A stretch of 64,000 nucleotides of DNA from Chloranthus sessilifolius (lineage: Eukaryota > Streptophyta > Magnoliopsida > Chloranthales > Chloranthaceae): NCBI GenBank assembly GCA_021018995.1, contig CM037596.1, positions 8,011,501-8,075,500 on the forward strand, in the 5' to 3' direction. This document shows positions 12,844 to 23,186 of this stretch, piece by piece; the stretch's first letter is position 1, and every line of letters begins with the position of its first letter. The notes below the pieces were generated by a model, which searched no databases, was not told where the DNA came from, and saw nothing but the letters and a program-made list of their open reading frames with translations. The translations under genes were made by a program, and so were the position numbers.

Positions 12844-12848
12844 ATATC

Positions 12849-13439
12849 TCTAAAGTAGATTTCAATTGGATCGGTTCTAGAAGAGAAGGAAGTAGAAAAA
12901 AGGGTTGTTTTTCAAAAAAATAATGGGTATTATACCATTAAAAAAAATTTCAAAAATAAAAAATCATGACGATAATTTCAAAATTTTGAAAATTTGACCT
13001 ACTCTCAGCAATAATTGATTTTAAGTAAAACAGAAATCAAATATATGAAATTTCATCATGGAAGGCGACTCAAAGGATTGTTTTAATTGTATATATTATT
13101 TTGTATTTTTATTTCGGTTGAGAGATACTGAATAAAAAGTTCTATCAATAATGAATAAAAAGTTCTATAAATTAAAGGAATCAAATGATTGTTTTAAGTG
13201 TAAATATTATTTTTATTTTTATTTCGGTTAGTGAATAAAAAGTTCTATCAAATTAAAGGTTTCGTTGATATGATGGGAGAGTCTAAATTTTTATTATTTT
13301 ACCATTTTAGCTTACGTAAAATTAAAAATCTATTTTCATTTTTGTTAATCAAAATTTCTCTCTAATTTTTATAACAATTAGTCAGTCCATTAATCATAAA
13401 TGCACATGAAATAAATCGTGATGATCTATAGATTTAGGA
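12849..13439. repeat. Intergenic DNA with a local tandem duplication
   Basis: No gene is visible. Between about 13076 and 13260 a block of roughly 110 bp is present twice; both copies contain TTTTTATTTCGGTT and end with AATAAAAAGTTCTAT. The rest is AT-rich unique-looking sequence. Confidence 0.55.
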
Positions 13440-13860
13440 CTCTTGACTGTTATTAAACAACATAATTGTTTAAATGATCTTACATCATTAAAGGTTTAAG
13501 ATATTGGTGATATGTTGCGGTCAAAATGATAGATTGTTGATTGAAGCCTAACATGCCTAAAATTAGTGTGCTAATGAGATTTAAACCATTATCTGTGGAT
13601 GATAAGATCAATAGATGTTTTTAGTTTCAATGGATGGTTCACATCAACTTATAGGCATGCTTCTTTGGGATGAGACATGTTTCAATTATAGATTCACTCG
13701 GATAATTTAGATTGGTCATAGATGTGTGCCATATGGCATAATGATAATTTACTCTTTAATGGTGTGAGATAAAAAGTCTGATTGGAATGATATAATATCA
13801 TTTGAACACCATTTCGTTGTTTAAATGTCCATGTAGAGCCATTATCCCATAAGTTTCATA
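13440..13860 (+). repeat. Dispersed repeat R1, copy a
   Basis: About 420 bp matched in order by 42411-42812 (+), and in reverse by 43392-43640 and 45630-45905. Shared landmarks are TTAAATGATCTTAC, GATTGAAG, ATTTAAACCATT, GGTTCACATC, GACATGTT and CATAATGATAAT. No coding potential is seen. It may be a non-autonomous transposon; I could not define terminal repeats. Confidence 0.6.
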
Positions 13861-14048
13861 GGCATTGTTTGGCAAACCTTCTCCAAAACACACTTTTCAG
13901 GTGCCTTGAAGATGGTGTTGTGCGGAAAGCAACATTGGGCAGCTTCTCAATACAACACTATTTTCAATTAGTCGTGGTCATGTCTTTGGGTGAAGTGTGC
14001 TTATCACCCAACATCTCCTCCCTTAGAAAGTGTTTTTTGGAGAGGCCT
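13861..14048 (+). other. Short segment, possible foldback element interrupted by MULE A
   Basis: The left part has CTTCTCCAAAACACACTTTT and the right part AAAGTGTTTTTTGGAGAGG, an imperfect inverted pair around about 130 bp. MULE A inserted just right of it. A 60-codon ORF here has no known domain. The foldback reading is tentative. Confidence 0.3.
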
Positions 14049-14057
14049 TAAAAAATA

Positions 14058-14137
14058 GGGAAATTTACCTGACAGGCCCTGTCAGATGCGCCTTTTACGT
14101 CAGAAGCCCTGTAGTTTCACTTTTACCCAAACAAGCC
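14058..14137 (+). repeat. MULE A left terminal inverted repeat
   Basis: 80 bp matching the complement of 23098-23177 with about five mismatches. Just inside is CCAGCTCCAAGCCTAGCCG (about 14136-14154), also found inside both ends of MULE B but not at the right end of MULE A. Confidence 0.93.
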
Positions 14138-14527
14138 AGCTCCAAGCCTAGCCGACCCTAAGGAGAGTAAAAGGTCCAAATTACCCCCTTCTATGACCTT
14201 CTTTAACCAACAAAGCATCCTCTTCTTCCTCATTTTATCCTGCAAAAAAGTTAGAGGTGCAAAACCCTAGACGACGTCTCTTTACTTAGTCTGATATGCT
14301 ATTTCTCCGATCTGCTATTTCGAAGAAGAAAACAGAGGCTTGGGAGAAGAAGCCCCTGCATTTCTTCATTGTGGCAAAAAGACCCTGAAGTTTGTCCTTG
14401 CGACGCGAGGTATGCTACTTAAACCCCATTTTCAGTTTATTAGTATCTCTTAGTGATGCAGTATCTCCTATTCGTGTAGTATAAGAAAGGTCTTTGTATC
14501 CTTCGATCCGTTTTTTTAAAAATATAT

Positions 14528-14588
14528 ATCGATTGTATATGTAGTCGTTATCGACTCTATATACAATCGACTAAGATTTATAGTCGTC
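14528..14588 (+). repeat. MULE A array 1 (in transposase 5'-UTR intron)
   Basis: About three 22-bp units with cores such as TCGTTATCGA separated by TA-rich spacers. It lies inside an inferred intron with donor GAG|GTATGC at about 14410 and acceptor AAACAG ending at 14643. Confidence 0.7.
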
Positions 14589-14645
14589 TTTTCTCTTTTG
14601 TTTCATCAGTCTTATGACCCCTTCCTTCTCATTCTTAAACAGGCG

Positions 14646-17348
14646 ATGACGGACGTGAGGATTCCTCTTCTTTGTCACTATGATGGCCTTCTTGTAAACG
14701 ATGATGGCTTATATGAAGGTGGCCGACGGAGGCTTATTAACATTTCAACTGAAATTTCTTATGAACAATTCATAAGGCGAATGCTCATTGCCGCTTTTTA
14801 TCATATGAAAATAGTGAATACGCCTGTGGTTGCCGACATTTTAGACTCTGATGATGTGGCTATCTTATTTACGTTTTATAAATTCGCGGTGGACGTTATA
14901 AAAGTATTCATCATTAAGGAACCGTCATCCTTCCCAGTTGAAACTGAACAAGTAGATCTCGGTGGGACTGATTTTGTGACTCATTCATTTCAGCCATGTA
15001 AGTTTGAGGATGAAACTGTATACGATACCGTCCGGTTAGGCGATGACGGTTATATTGCGGCGAACGATAGTAGAGGGAAAGCAACATTTGATTTAAACGA
15101 TGCTCCGATTGAATCGTATGATCACCCAGTAAAATATATGCATGGGTCACAACAATGTAGTCAATGGTTAGACTCTACTTCAGAAAGGGTGGTGGATACC
15201 AACAATTTCAGTCATATCTTTCCCGGTAGATGGACAACTTGGTTTACTCAAGACTTATGTTCTACCATGCCATCGATGGAAATTACCGGAGAAACTTAAC
15301 CCCATGTCCATACATATGAGCACTCCTTCGGTGAAGGGCCTAGCCAATCACGCCATTATCCATTCGGTGAAGGATCCGATCAATCACATCAGAACCCCTT
15401 CGGTGAAGGATCTAATCAACCACCCGAGAACACTGCTAGTGAATAGCATAGTCATCCTCAAGCCATGAATGAAGATACCTTAGAAGAAGAATATGAAGGC
15501 AAACCGGATAGGTTTATCAAAGAGGATCCGAAAATTTTTGTGAGAGACATTGACAATCCCCTAGTAAACGGAGATTACGAAATGTCAAAGACATCGGGCG
15601 GCTCCTCTGATGAAGAGGTGGAAACTGAATATCAGAATTGGACGTTTAAAATTGGAGAGATCTTCCGAGACAAACAAATATTTCAAAGAGTATTGAAAGA
15701 GCACGTGGTGGAGAAAAACTTTCAAATTCGGCCTTTGAGGACCGCTAGTTATTGAGTGACAGTCGGATGCTACGAACCCGATTGTTCGTGGCGAATATAT
15801 GCTTCTAAATTGACTGGGCTCGATTCTTTCCAAATCAAGACATTCAATAGTACTCACACATGCGGAGCCGCTAAGATCGGATCGCACGATCACCGTAATG
15901 TAACAATCTCCTTAGTAGCGAACTATGTACGGGATAAACTTATGGAAGGATTCGACTATACACCGGCGTCGATAATGTTTGATATTGCAAAAACTTATAA
16001 TGTGCAAATCTCATATGCAAAGGCTTGGAGAGGAAAAGAACTTGCCCTTAATGATATTAGAGGCAGTTGGGAAGGATAATTTATTGATCTACCGGCCTAC
16101 GTGAAGGAGATGGAGAGGGTAGATCCTAATGTACAAACATCCTTTCAACTTACTCTTGACGGTAAGTTTTAAAGATTTTTTTAGAGTTTTGGCCCATGCA
16201 TCGGAAGCTACCGTAATACACTTCGTCGCATATTGCTTGTAGACAGCACACACCTACGAGGACGTTTCGAAGGGATCCTACTTATCGCCTCGACGCAAGA
16301 CGGTAATGGTCATATATTACCGTTAGTATTTGCCGTGGTCGAGTTAGAAGAAGAGGATACGTGGATGTGGTTTCTTGAACGGGTAGGTGCGTTCGTGATC
16401 AGTGGGTTTAACGAAGATTTCGTATTTATCACGGACAGGTCGAAGGGTTTAATAAATACGGTGAAATGTATCTTCCCTAACGCATATCACAACTACTGCA
16501 TGCAGCATATAACACAAAATTTGCAGCACAAGTATCCCAGGACAATGTGAATGGTCTATGGTGGTGCGCCGCGCGTGTATATTCGAAAGAGAAATTTGAT
16601 CATTTTATTAACGAAATGAAGAAAGATCATGCTGATTCTCAGGCCGTAGAATATATTTTGAAAATAGATCCGAAGCATTGGGCACGCGCACATATGGAAG
16701 GAAGGCAGTACGATTTTCTGACTACGAATATTGCCGAAAGTTTAAACAGCGTGCTAAAGATAGCTCGAGAGAGACCAATTATCTACTTAATCAGAACTAC
16801 TAGAGAGAAAGTCGCCGATCATTTTCAAAAATACAGAGAGATATCTGAGAAATGGACCACCCTTCTCGCAGAAGCGTACGCCACATGAAGAAGAAGGTTG
16901 CAATGGGAGAGTTCAACCATACGGGCGCGATCAATTCCAAGTCAATTCCGAAAATTTCATTCATCACGTCGACTTCAAACACAAGACCTGTAGTTGCCGC
17001 CGTTGGCACATTCATGGCTTGCCTTACTCCTATGTCGTGGCAGCCATCAATCGAAGAAGTTACGACTACCATGACTTTTGTGAGAAATGATTTTTCACCG
17101 CTTGCTTTAGACAAGCATACGACGAGCAATGGGTTCCCACCCTCGATAAAAGTCAATGGGAGTTCCAAGCAGAGCAACTCCCTGAAAATATGAAAGTGAG
17201 GTCACCCTATTATTACCGAAAGCAAGCCGACCGTCCAAGGAAGAGAAGGATAAGGTCTAAGGGTGAGGTTAGGACACTACAATGTAGCAGGTGCAGTGAA
17301 TATGGTTACAACCGTAGGAGCTGCACGGCAGTGGGACCGATGGGTTGA
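14646..17348 (+). pseudogene. MULE A transposase pseudogene (MuDR-type, with SWIM and CCHC zinc motifs)
   Basis: Transposase of the MuDR family, which cuts and rejoins element ends. The start ATG at 14646 directly follows a splice acceptor; the same position is used in MULE B. In order: a PB1-like N-terminal domain (MTDVRIPLLCHYDG, 14646-14930); acidic linker; MuDR DNA-binding region with CYEPDCSWRIYASK and later HTC (15630-15880); the DDE core with LLVDSTHLRGRFEG at about 16225 and VFITDRSKGLINTVKCIFPN at about 16425; SWIM finger at about 16985; and CCHC knuckle at about 17285. Breaks: TGA at 15753, TAA at 16077, two stops at about 16170-16180, a frameshift near 16547 and another near 16888. 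SWIM reads CSCRRW...LPYSY where Cys and His are expected, and the knuckle has Tyr for His. These are C-to-T or G-to-A type changes. Confidence 0.9.
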
Positions 17349-17420
17349 CATTGTATATTTTTAATAATGATAGATTGAATGTAAACGAGAAATTCAGAAT
17401 CCATATTTTTTTACTGTAAT

Positions 17421-17725
17421 ATAGTCTTTACCGATTAATCATAGAGTCGTCATCGACTGTATTCATAATCGATATCGACTCTATATAGAGTCGCCATCGA
17501 CTATTTATAAAGTCGATATCGATTCATTTAAGAATCGGTATCGATCACTTATGTAGTCGATGACGATTCTATATATAGTCGATAGCGATTACATACAGAG
17601 TAGTTACCGATTAATTATATAGTCGATAACGACTCTATATATAGTCGATAGCGATTACATACATAATCATTACCGATTAGTTATATAGTCGATGACGACT
17701 CTATATGTAGTCGATAATGGCTGCG
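17421..17725. repeat. MULE A array 2 (between the convergent genes)
   Basis: Roughly 13 units of 22 bp: a TCGATATCGA-like core (variants TCGATAACGA, TCGTTACCGA, TCGTCATCGA) plus a TATATA-rich spacer. It fills the gap between the transposase stop at 17348 and the peptidase stop at 17821. Confidence 0.85.
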
Positions 17726-18765
17726 ATTTCTACTTTTTAACCACAGCTATATAAAAATAGTGTAATTATATTCAAAATAATTCATTAAGAAAAAATATTT
17801 CATTTACATTTACAAAAATATTAAAATACAACCACACTACTGTTGCGCCCCTCCTTTTTGTCGTCCTTCGCTAGTACTCCGCCATTGCCTGTGTATGTAG
17901 CCAGTATATGGCTAATTTCTGCCCTAATCCTATCTATATTTGATTGCGCGAAGTCAAATTTCTTCCCCATCATGAAGTACTCGACATACTTCACAACAAA
18001 TACTCCACAATCACACGAGTTGGTCTATCGAGGGAGGGCTTTGATCCGACAGTCACTAGATGGCCAAGGATAGTTCTTCATCATCAGTGCAGCGGAGTCA
18101 CCGTACGAATATAAAATCACGGGAAGGTATTAGGTCTGTTTTGAAATAATAGAGAGGAGTGTCAGATATGCTAAGCTAACAATGATAAAATATATGCTAA
18201 GCAAAATATCTTACCAGCGCTTGCAATTGGGACACATATCTTTCCTTGGAAGGCCTATTAAATATAGGGTTGATGATTATTATCGATCATTCGACTACCT
18301 TCACGATCGCAAGCGCCCAGTGTAGTGATTGTTCTGAATGTATTGGCATAAATACCTACAAAAAAGCAATATAATCTCAAAGGGTATGATAGAAAAATTA
18401 AAAAGAATAATTATAAAGAGGATAAAAGCATACTATGCTGCATTCGTGAGCCCACAGATTTCGAAGCTCATTGAAGAAGAAAGTTTCTATCAGCTTCTTC
18501 CCTCTGATCTCTTTTTGTCTATAGACAGCCCACCGTTGAACTTGAACCTCGATCGATTGGTCGTATAATTTTTCAGCAAGCAGGAACTTGTTGAAATCTC
18601 TCAGTTTATAGCCCATGTACGTAAGCGCGGCAGGGTCCATAAGGAAGTTTTTTAGATTTTTATCAGGATGAATTTTATCATCAATTACTTTCAAATGTCT
18701 CAGGTAGGCGCCCATAACTTGAAACCAATGCAGTTAGATTTAAATATGCAGTTAGAGTGAAATAT

Positions 18766-19000
18766 ATAATCGTTATCGACTCTATAAGTCATCGATGACG
18801 ATTTCTTAAGTCATCATTATCGACTCTCCAATGAATCATATCGATTAGTTACAGAGTCGATACCGATTACATAAGCCATCGTTATCGACTCTAAAAGCCA
18901 TCGATATCGATTACTTTGAGAGTCGATAACGATTATGTAAGTCATCATTATCGACTCTATAATGAATCGATATCGACACTTTTTCGAGTCGTCGACAGCT
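18766..19000. repeat. MULE A array 3 (intron of Ulp1-like gene)
   Basis: About ten 22-bp units, for example TCGTTATCGACTCTATAA and TCGATGACGAT, between the exon at 18398-18715 and the next at about 19040-19130. Core CpGs are mostly kept. Confidence 0.8.
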
Positions 19001-19747
19001 TTAACTATTCTTGATTTTGCCTATAGTATGTTAAACTTACAAAGTTTTCCAGGTACTGCGTGGCCGCCAGACATCTGAAGGATTGCACCACCAGCCTATA
19101 CTTGTCGACAGTATTTACATATTCTCTGCATAAATAATGGCCAACTTAACTAATCTTCACGATAAATATATAATAATAAAGTTAAAGATTCAGGGAAGAA
19201 TAACTTACTCGTCCTCCTTTAGAGGCTTGTTCCATATGTCTAGCATATATTTTTGCTCCGCTGCCAGCTCAGGTGGAAGCTCAGTAGGAGCATCTTCAGC
19301 CATAGACCCAGGACCAGCGGTAATGACTGCCACTGGTCCAGGCTCAACAGTTGGTCCTTAGCTGGCCTTCTCGGTAGGCTTCTTTACAGGTGCTATCCTT
19401 CATTGTGCCTTAGGTTTGACGGCAATTACTTTGCTGAGTTTTGCTTGCCTAGGTCTTAAGCGAGGCTCAGCTTGTTGGTGAGGCAATTAGGAAGAGGTTT
19501 CCTCTTCACCAGCGGGACCCTTATCAGTTTGAGTCTCAGGCTGCTTGTCAGCAGCTGCCGTCACCTCATCAACGGGAGGAGGAGGAGGAACCTGATGCGC
19601 AAGAGCTGATGGTTCCTTATCGACGGTTGTGTCGCACACCTTCGATATCAGCTCCTCCATAGCCACATCCTGTACATCGAAATAATGGTGCAAAATAAGA
19701 ATTAATTTTTGGTCCATATTTTAAAAAGTCCAAATTGATTTTAAATA

Positions 19748-19938
19748 TAATCGTTATCGACTGTACATATAATCGATATCGATTTTATATATGATCGTTA
19801 TCGATTATATATGTAGTCGATATCGACTATATATATAATCGATACCGATTGTATATATTATCGATATCGACTCTATATAGAGTCGATAACGATTGTGTAT
19901 ATAATCGTTATCAACTCTATATACAGTCGATATCGATT
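19748..19938. repeat. MULE A array 4 (intron of Ulp1-like gene)
   Basis: The cleanest array: about eight to nine consecutive units whose length I counted as exactly 22 bp for five neighbours in a row. Cores alternate TCGATATCGA, TCGATACCGA, TCGATAACGA and TCGTTATCAA, separated by TATATA-type spacers. Confidence 0.88.
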
Positions 19939-20606
19939 TATGTTAACAAAACTGAACATATAAAACCAAATTTCAACACATACCTTAGGTCTCGCCTCCA
20001 ATAAATTTTCAAGGAGTTCTTTTATATTCAACTGGCCCTTTCTGACCAAAGAGTTGTAGTGATTTAACTTCTGCAACTCCGCATCCCTTGAATTCAGCTA
20101 CTCTTGGAAGGAGTTGCATAGTTTCTCTACAGAAGCGCAATGTTTAGCCAAGGCCTTATTCTCTCCCTCCAAATCGCTCACTCTTTAGGTGAGCTTCAAG
20201 TTCTCCATCGTCAAATGATCGATCCTCCTCATCAAAGGATCATTAGAGATGGACGATTCAGCTGGGCTATCTTTCACTGCCAGGCTCTCCTTGGTGGCTC
20301 CCCTAGTTCTTGGCCAACCCTCTCCGACATGGACGGGGCCCTTTTTCGAGGGTGGTTCTTCTTCTGACGTCAATGCGTCATCCCATTCTTCCTCATCAAT
20401 ATTCTCGACCGGAATGTAATTTCTTTCTTCTTCGGCCGCATCTCTTTCACAGCTTTCTTGACCGGTTCTTTCCTCTTCCCCCCAACCTCCTTTTGAACCC
20501 GTAGATATTCTCTTAACACGGGTATCTCTAATTCAAAGCCCTGAGGCACGAGGGGAGCGCGAACCTTTTGAAAGAAAAGGAAATATGGTGAATAACAGAA
20601 TAAAAT

Positions 20607-20850
20607 GATCGTATATATAATAAATCATTCTCGATTACGTAAAGAAACGGTACCGACTATTTAATAAACCGGCATCAATTCGTTAATGAATCGCTATCGA
20701 TTATATAATGAATCGTTATCGACTACTTAGTAAGTCGTTATCGATTCCGAAATGAATCGCTATCGACTTCCTAAGTAGTCGATAACGATTCTGTACTGAG
20801 TCGCTATCGACTTCTTAACAAGTCGTTATCGATTCTAGAATGAATCGGTA
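20607..20850. repeat. MULE A array 5 (intron of Ulp1-like gene)
   Basis: About eleven degenerate 22-bp units with cores TCGCTATCGA and TCGTTATCGA and spacers richer in TAAT/CTTA than in the other arrays. It lies between the coiled-coil exon and the exon ending at 20899. Confidence 0.8.
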
Positions 20851-21777
20851 AGTTGCTTTTTGAATTGGTAATAGATCTCATACCTTGCTGTCTAACATCT
20901 ATCCGCGAGTGTAACCTTTGATCCTTGACTGCGCCCTGTCCGACCATTTCAGCAGCCGTGGGAAAGGGTCCTTGAGGCCTAGCTGGGATGGCGATATATC
21001 GGGCAGGATCTCATAAGCACACCATTGAAGTACACATATGCATCCATATGTGTTGTACGTCTTCAGGGCTTTATCCATCTCGGCAGTCTTTCTATTCGTC
21101 GCGCCCTTCATTATATACTCGATCAAGTCTTGGTAGACGTAACAATTCTACGAAGTTCGGTTAAAGTTCTCCACATCATCGATGAGGTCGATGTGGTCTT
21201 CCGAAAGCAGATGGTGGGACCCGGGGAAGAGAAATATGCACAACACAAATAGAAGGGATAACTTTACGAAGTCCTCATCACTTTTTGCTCTACAAATTCC
21301 AGCATCTATATGAGACCGGAGAATTTTTCCCGGAGGCATTCCACGAAAGTATTTGTATCGAATGGTTTGTTCTTCCGATTGTTTAACAGATGGGGTATAC
21401 TTTTCTGGGCCAACTACGGCAAGGCCCAGTATCAATGCAATGTCTATCTTCCGAAGATAGACATCAGTCTTCCCAATTCGGAAGTGGTTTTTTTCAACCC
21501 AAAATGTCAACATCGCATCCACCACATAGGAAAGAAATCCCACACCCTTAGGCATTTGAAATATTTCACCAAAAACGGAATCTCTCAACAACTTCTTTCG
21601 AGCTGGGGTAGCATTTTCGTAGAGATTCGAAATGGCACTGGGCGAACACTTGGCAACAGCTCGGTGTACAACCATCTTGACAGCGTTTTGAAATGAACTA
21701 TAATAAAAAAGAAAGGACTGAGTCCCATACTAACAAGGATAGTTTAAATGTTGAATGAAATGTATATATAAAACCTA

Positions 21778-21930
21778 TATGTAATCGATGCCGACTCTAG
21801 ATGAAATCGATATCGAGTCTATATATAATCGATACCGATTCTATATGTAATCGATATCGAGTCTAGATGTAATCGATATCGATTACATATGAAATCACCA
21901 TCGACTCAATATAAAGTCGCAATGATCTCA
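21778..21930. repeat. MULE A array 6 (5'-UTR intron of Ulp1-like gene)
   Basis: About six 22-bp units with core TCGATATCGA (variants TCGATGCCGA, TCGATACCGA), immediately upstream of the DUF1985 exon, whose start lies after a TTATTATAG acceptor. MULE B has its array 1 in the equivalent place. Confidence 0.82.
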
Positions 21931-22089
21931 AAATGTTTATTTATATAGAAAATATTTAATTAACTGACTCAAAAGATTTCATGAAGTCGCTATTGAATCA
22001 AAATGTTTCATTTACTTTCAAAATTTTTCAATTACATTCATAATATTTCAATTACAATTAAAAATGAAAATAAAATCTTGCAGCAACGT

Positions 22090-22435
22090 CCTAAGGAAGA
22101 TTCTTCGATAAAAGCGGTCCTCCGCTTCTAACCAAAATTTAGGAAGATGGATGAAGAGCAGGTGGTGGATGGGGTGGAGAGGCGGGTGGTTCCGTCTTAA
22201 GTTTCTTTTTCTTTCTTTTATTCTTTTTCTTTTCTTCCTTCTTTTTTTTATTTTCTTTCTTCGCCAAAATCTCCATTACTTTATCGTACTCGTCCCACAG
22301 GAACTGCAGAGGATCTGGTTCTGGTGGTGGTGGTGGGTCCTCTCATACAGGCTCGAACTTGATTGGGTTATAGTAGGTTTTTTTTCGTCGTCTGACATTG
22401 GGAAAAATATGGGCTGGTAGGGATGATAGGTTTGC
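22090..22435 (-). pseudogene. Small decayed coding-like stretch in MULE A, unrecognised
   Basis: Reading leftward, one frame gives RRRKKTYYNPIKFEPV, a TGA, then EDPPPPPEPDPLQFLWDEYD and a long Lys/Glu/Arg-rich run followed by LPKFWLEAEDRFYRRI. The proline/acidic and basic composition and the single CGA-to-TGA-like stop suggest a former small protein or an extra exon. I do not recognise a domain. It could also be chance in purine-rich DNA. Confidence 0.35.
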
Positions 22436-22665
22436 TAAGGACGAACTAAACCCGTATTTAAAGCTCCTAGATGGTGGAATACGAATCGTTGTATTAAATT
22501 TTCTCATTCTTCCAAACTAACTTGCCATAATGGTTTTACAAAAGGGTAGTTGGAAATAAATTGAACATCGGCTGAGATAAATATAAAACCTCGTATGATT
22601 TATTATGGCATCGATAACTATAGGGAAATTAATTCATATGATGGGTATTAATTATATTCATAGAG

Positions 22666-22815
22666 AGTCGATATCGATTTTTTATAGAGTCTTCATCGAC
22701 TATTTATATAGTCGATTACGACTACAAATATAATCGTTATCGACTCTACATGTAATCGATAGCGACTTAATATGTAATTGGTAACGATTGTATATAAGAT
22801 CGATATCGATTACAG
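22666..22815. repeat. MULE A array 7 (upstream of Ulp1-like gene)
   Basis: About six 22-bp units (TCGATATCGA, TCGATTACGA, TCGTTATCGA, TCGATAGCGA) in the 5' region of the leftward gene, inside the right end of the element. Confidence 0.8.
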
Positions 22816-23097
22816 ATGAGAAAACCTTAAAAAATTATGTCAAAATGTGCACCAAAGAGAGGAGAAAAAAAAAATCTATAGCGATGGAAGGTAATTTTAA
22901 TTCTAACTTACAGATTTAGTAGCTTGAAGATTATAGATCTGAACGCTAGCGTGCACGAAGCGACAATGACTCTCCACCGACTTCGAACGAAAAAGTAAAA
23001 AGTAAAAAGTAAATGATTTGAAAAGAGGACGGCTATTTATTACATTGGGGGTAGTTTGGGCATTTCCTACAGGCATGCGTCAGCTCGGCGCGCAGCG

Positions 23098-23177
23098 GGT
23101 TTGTTTGGGTAAAAGTGAAACTACAGGGCTTCTGACGTAAAAGGCACATCTGGCAGGGCGTGTCAGGTAAATTTCCC
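23098..23177 (-). repeat. MULE A right terminal inverted repeat
   Basis: Complement of the left 80 bp with about five mismatches. The sequence internal to it (CGCTGCGCGCCGAGCTGACG on the complement) differs from the left side. Confidence 0.93.
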
Positions 23178-23186
23178 TAAAAAATA

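Larger units (their letters stand above)
17821..21675 (-). pseudogene. MULE A DUF1985/Ulp1-like peptidase pseudogene, multi-exon
   Basis: Ulp1 proteases cleave SUMO-like tails; transposon versions have unproven roles. Reading leftward from ATG 21675: DUF1985 exon (21148-21675; RKKLLRDSVFGEIFQ, ALILGLAVVGPE, TIRYKYFRG); continuation at 20899-21126 (NTYGCICVLQWCAYEI, GLKDPFPRLLKW); acidic and coiled-coil exons (about 19970-20500); a Pro/Glu-rich exon at about 19200-19720 ending EQKYMLDIWNKPLKEDE; small exons near 19040-19130 and 18398-18715; then the catalytic region. The His is in SLHWALAIV at about 18320 and the Cys in CDCGVFVVKYVEYF at about 17960. Stop TAA is at 17821-17823. Breaks include a TGA soon after the His motif and further stops in the linker exons. 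Arrays occupy several introns. Exon edges are approximate. MULE B carries the same gene plan. Confidence 0.82.
14058..23177 (+). mobile_element. MULE A: Mutator-like element carrying transposase and DUF1985/Ulp1-like gene
   Basis: Ends are inverted: GGGAAATTTACCTGACA at 14058 and its complement ending at 23177. The 9-bp target duplication TAAAAAATA is exact (14049-14057 and 23178-23186), the Mutator signature. The element is 9,120 bp. A transposase gene runs rightward and a DUF1985/Ulp1-like gene leftward, meeting tail to tail at about 17.35-17.82 kb. This content matches the Kaonashi/CUMULE class of plant MULEs known to carry Ulp1-like genes. Most non-coding blocks contain 22-bp-period TCGAT palindrome arrays. 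Both genes have multiple stops and frameshifts, so this copy is dead. MULE B (52687-60740) is a diverged relative in opposite orientation. Confidence 0.93.

Noticed and set aside
22151..22420. 89-codon plus-strand Trp/Phe-rich ORF
   Set aside because: It is the shadow of the Lys/Glu-rich minus-strand stretch in MULE A.
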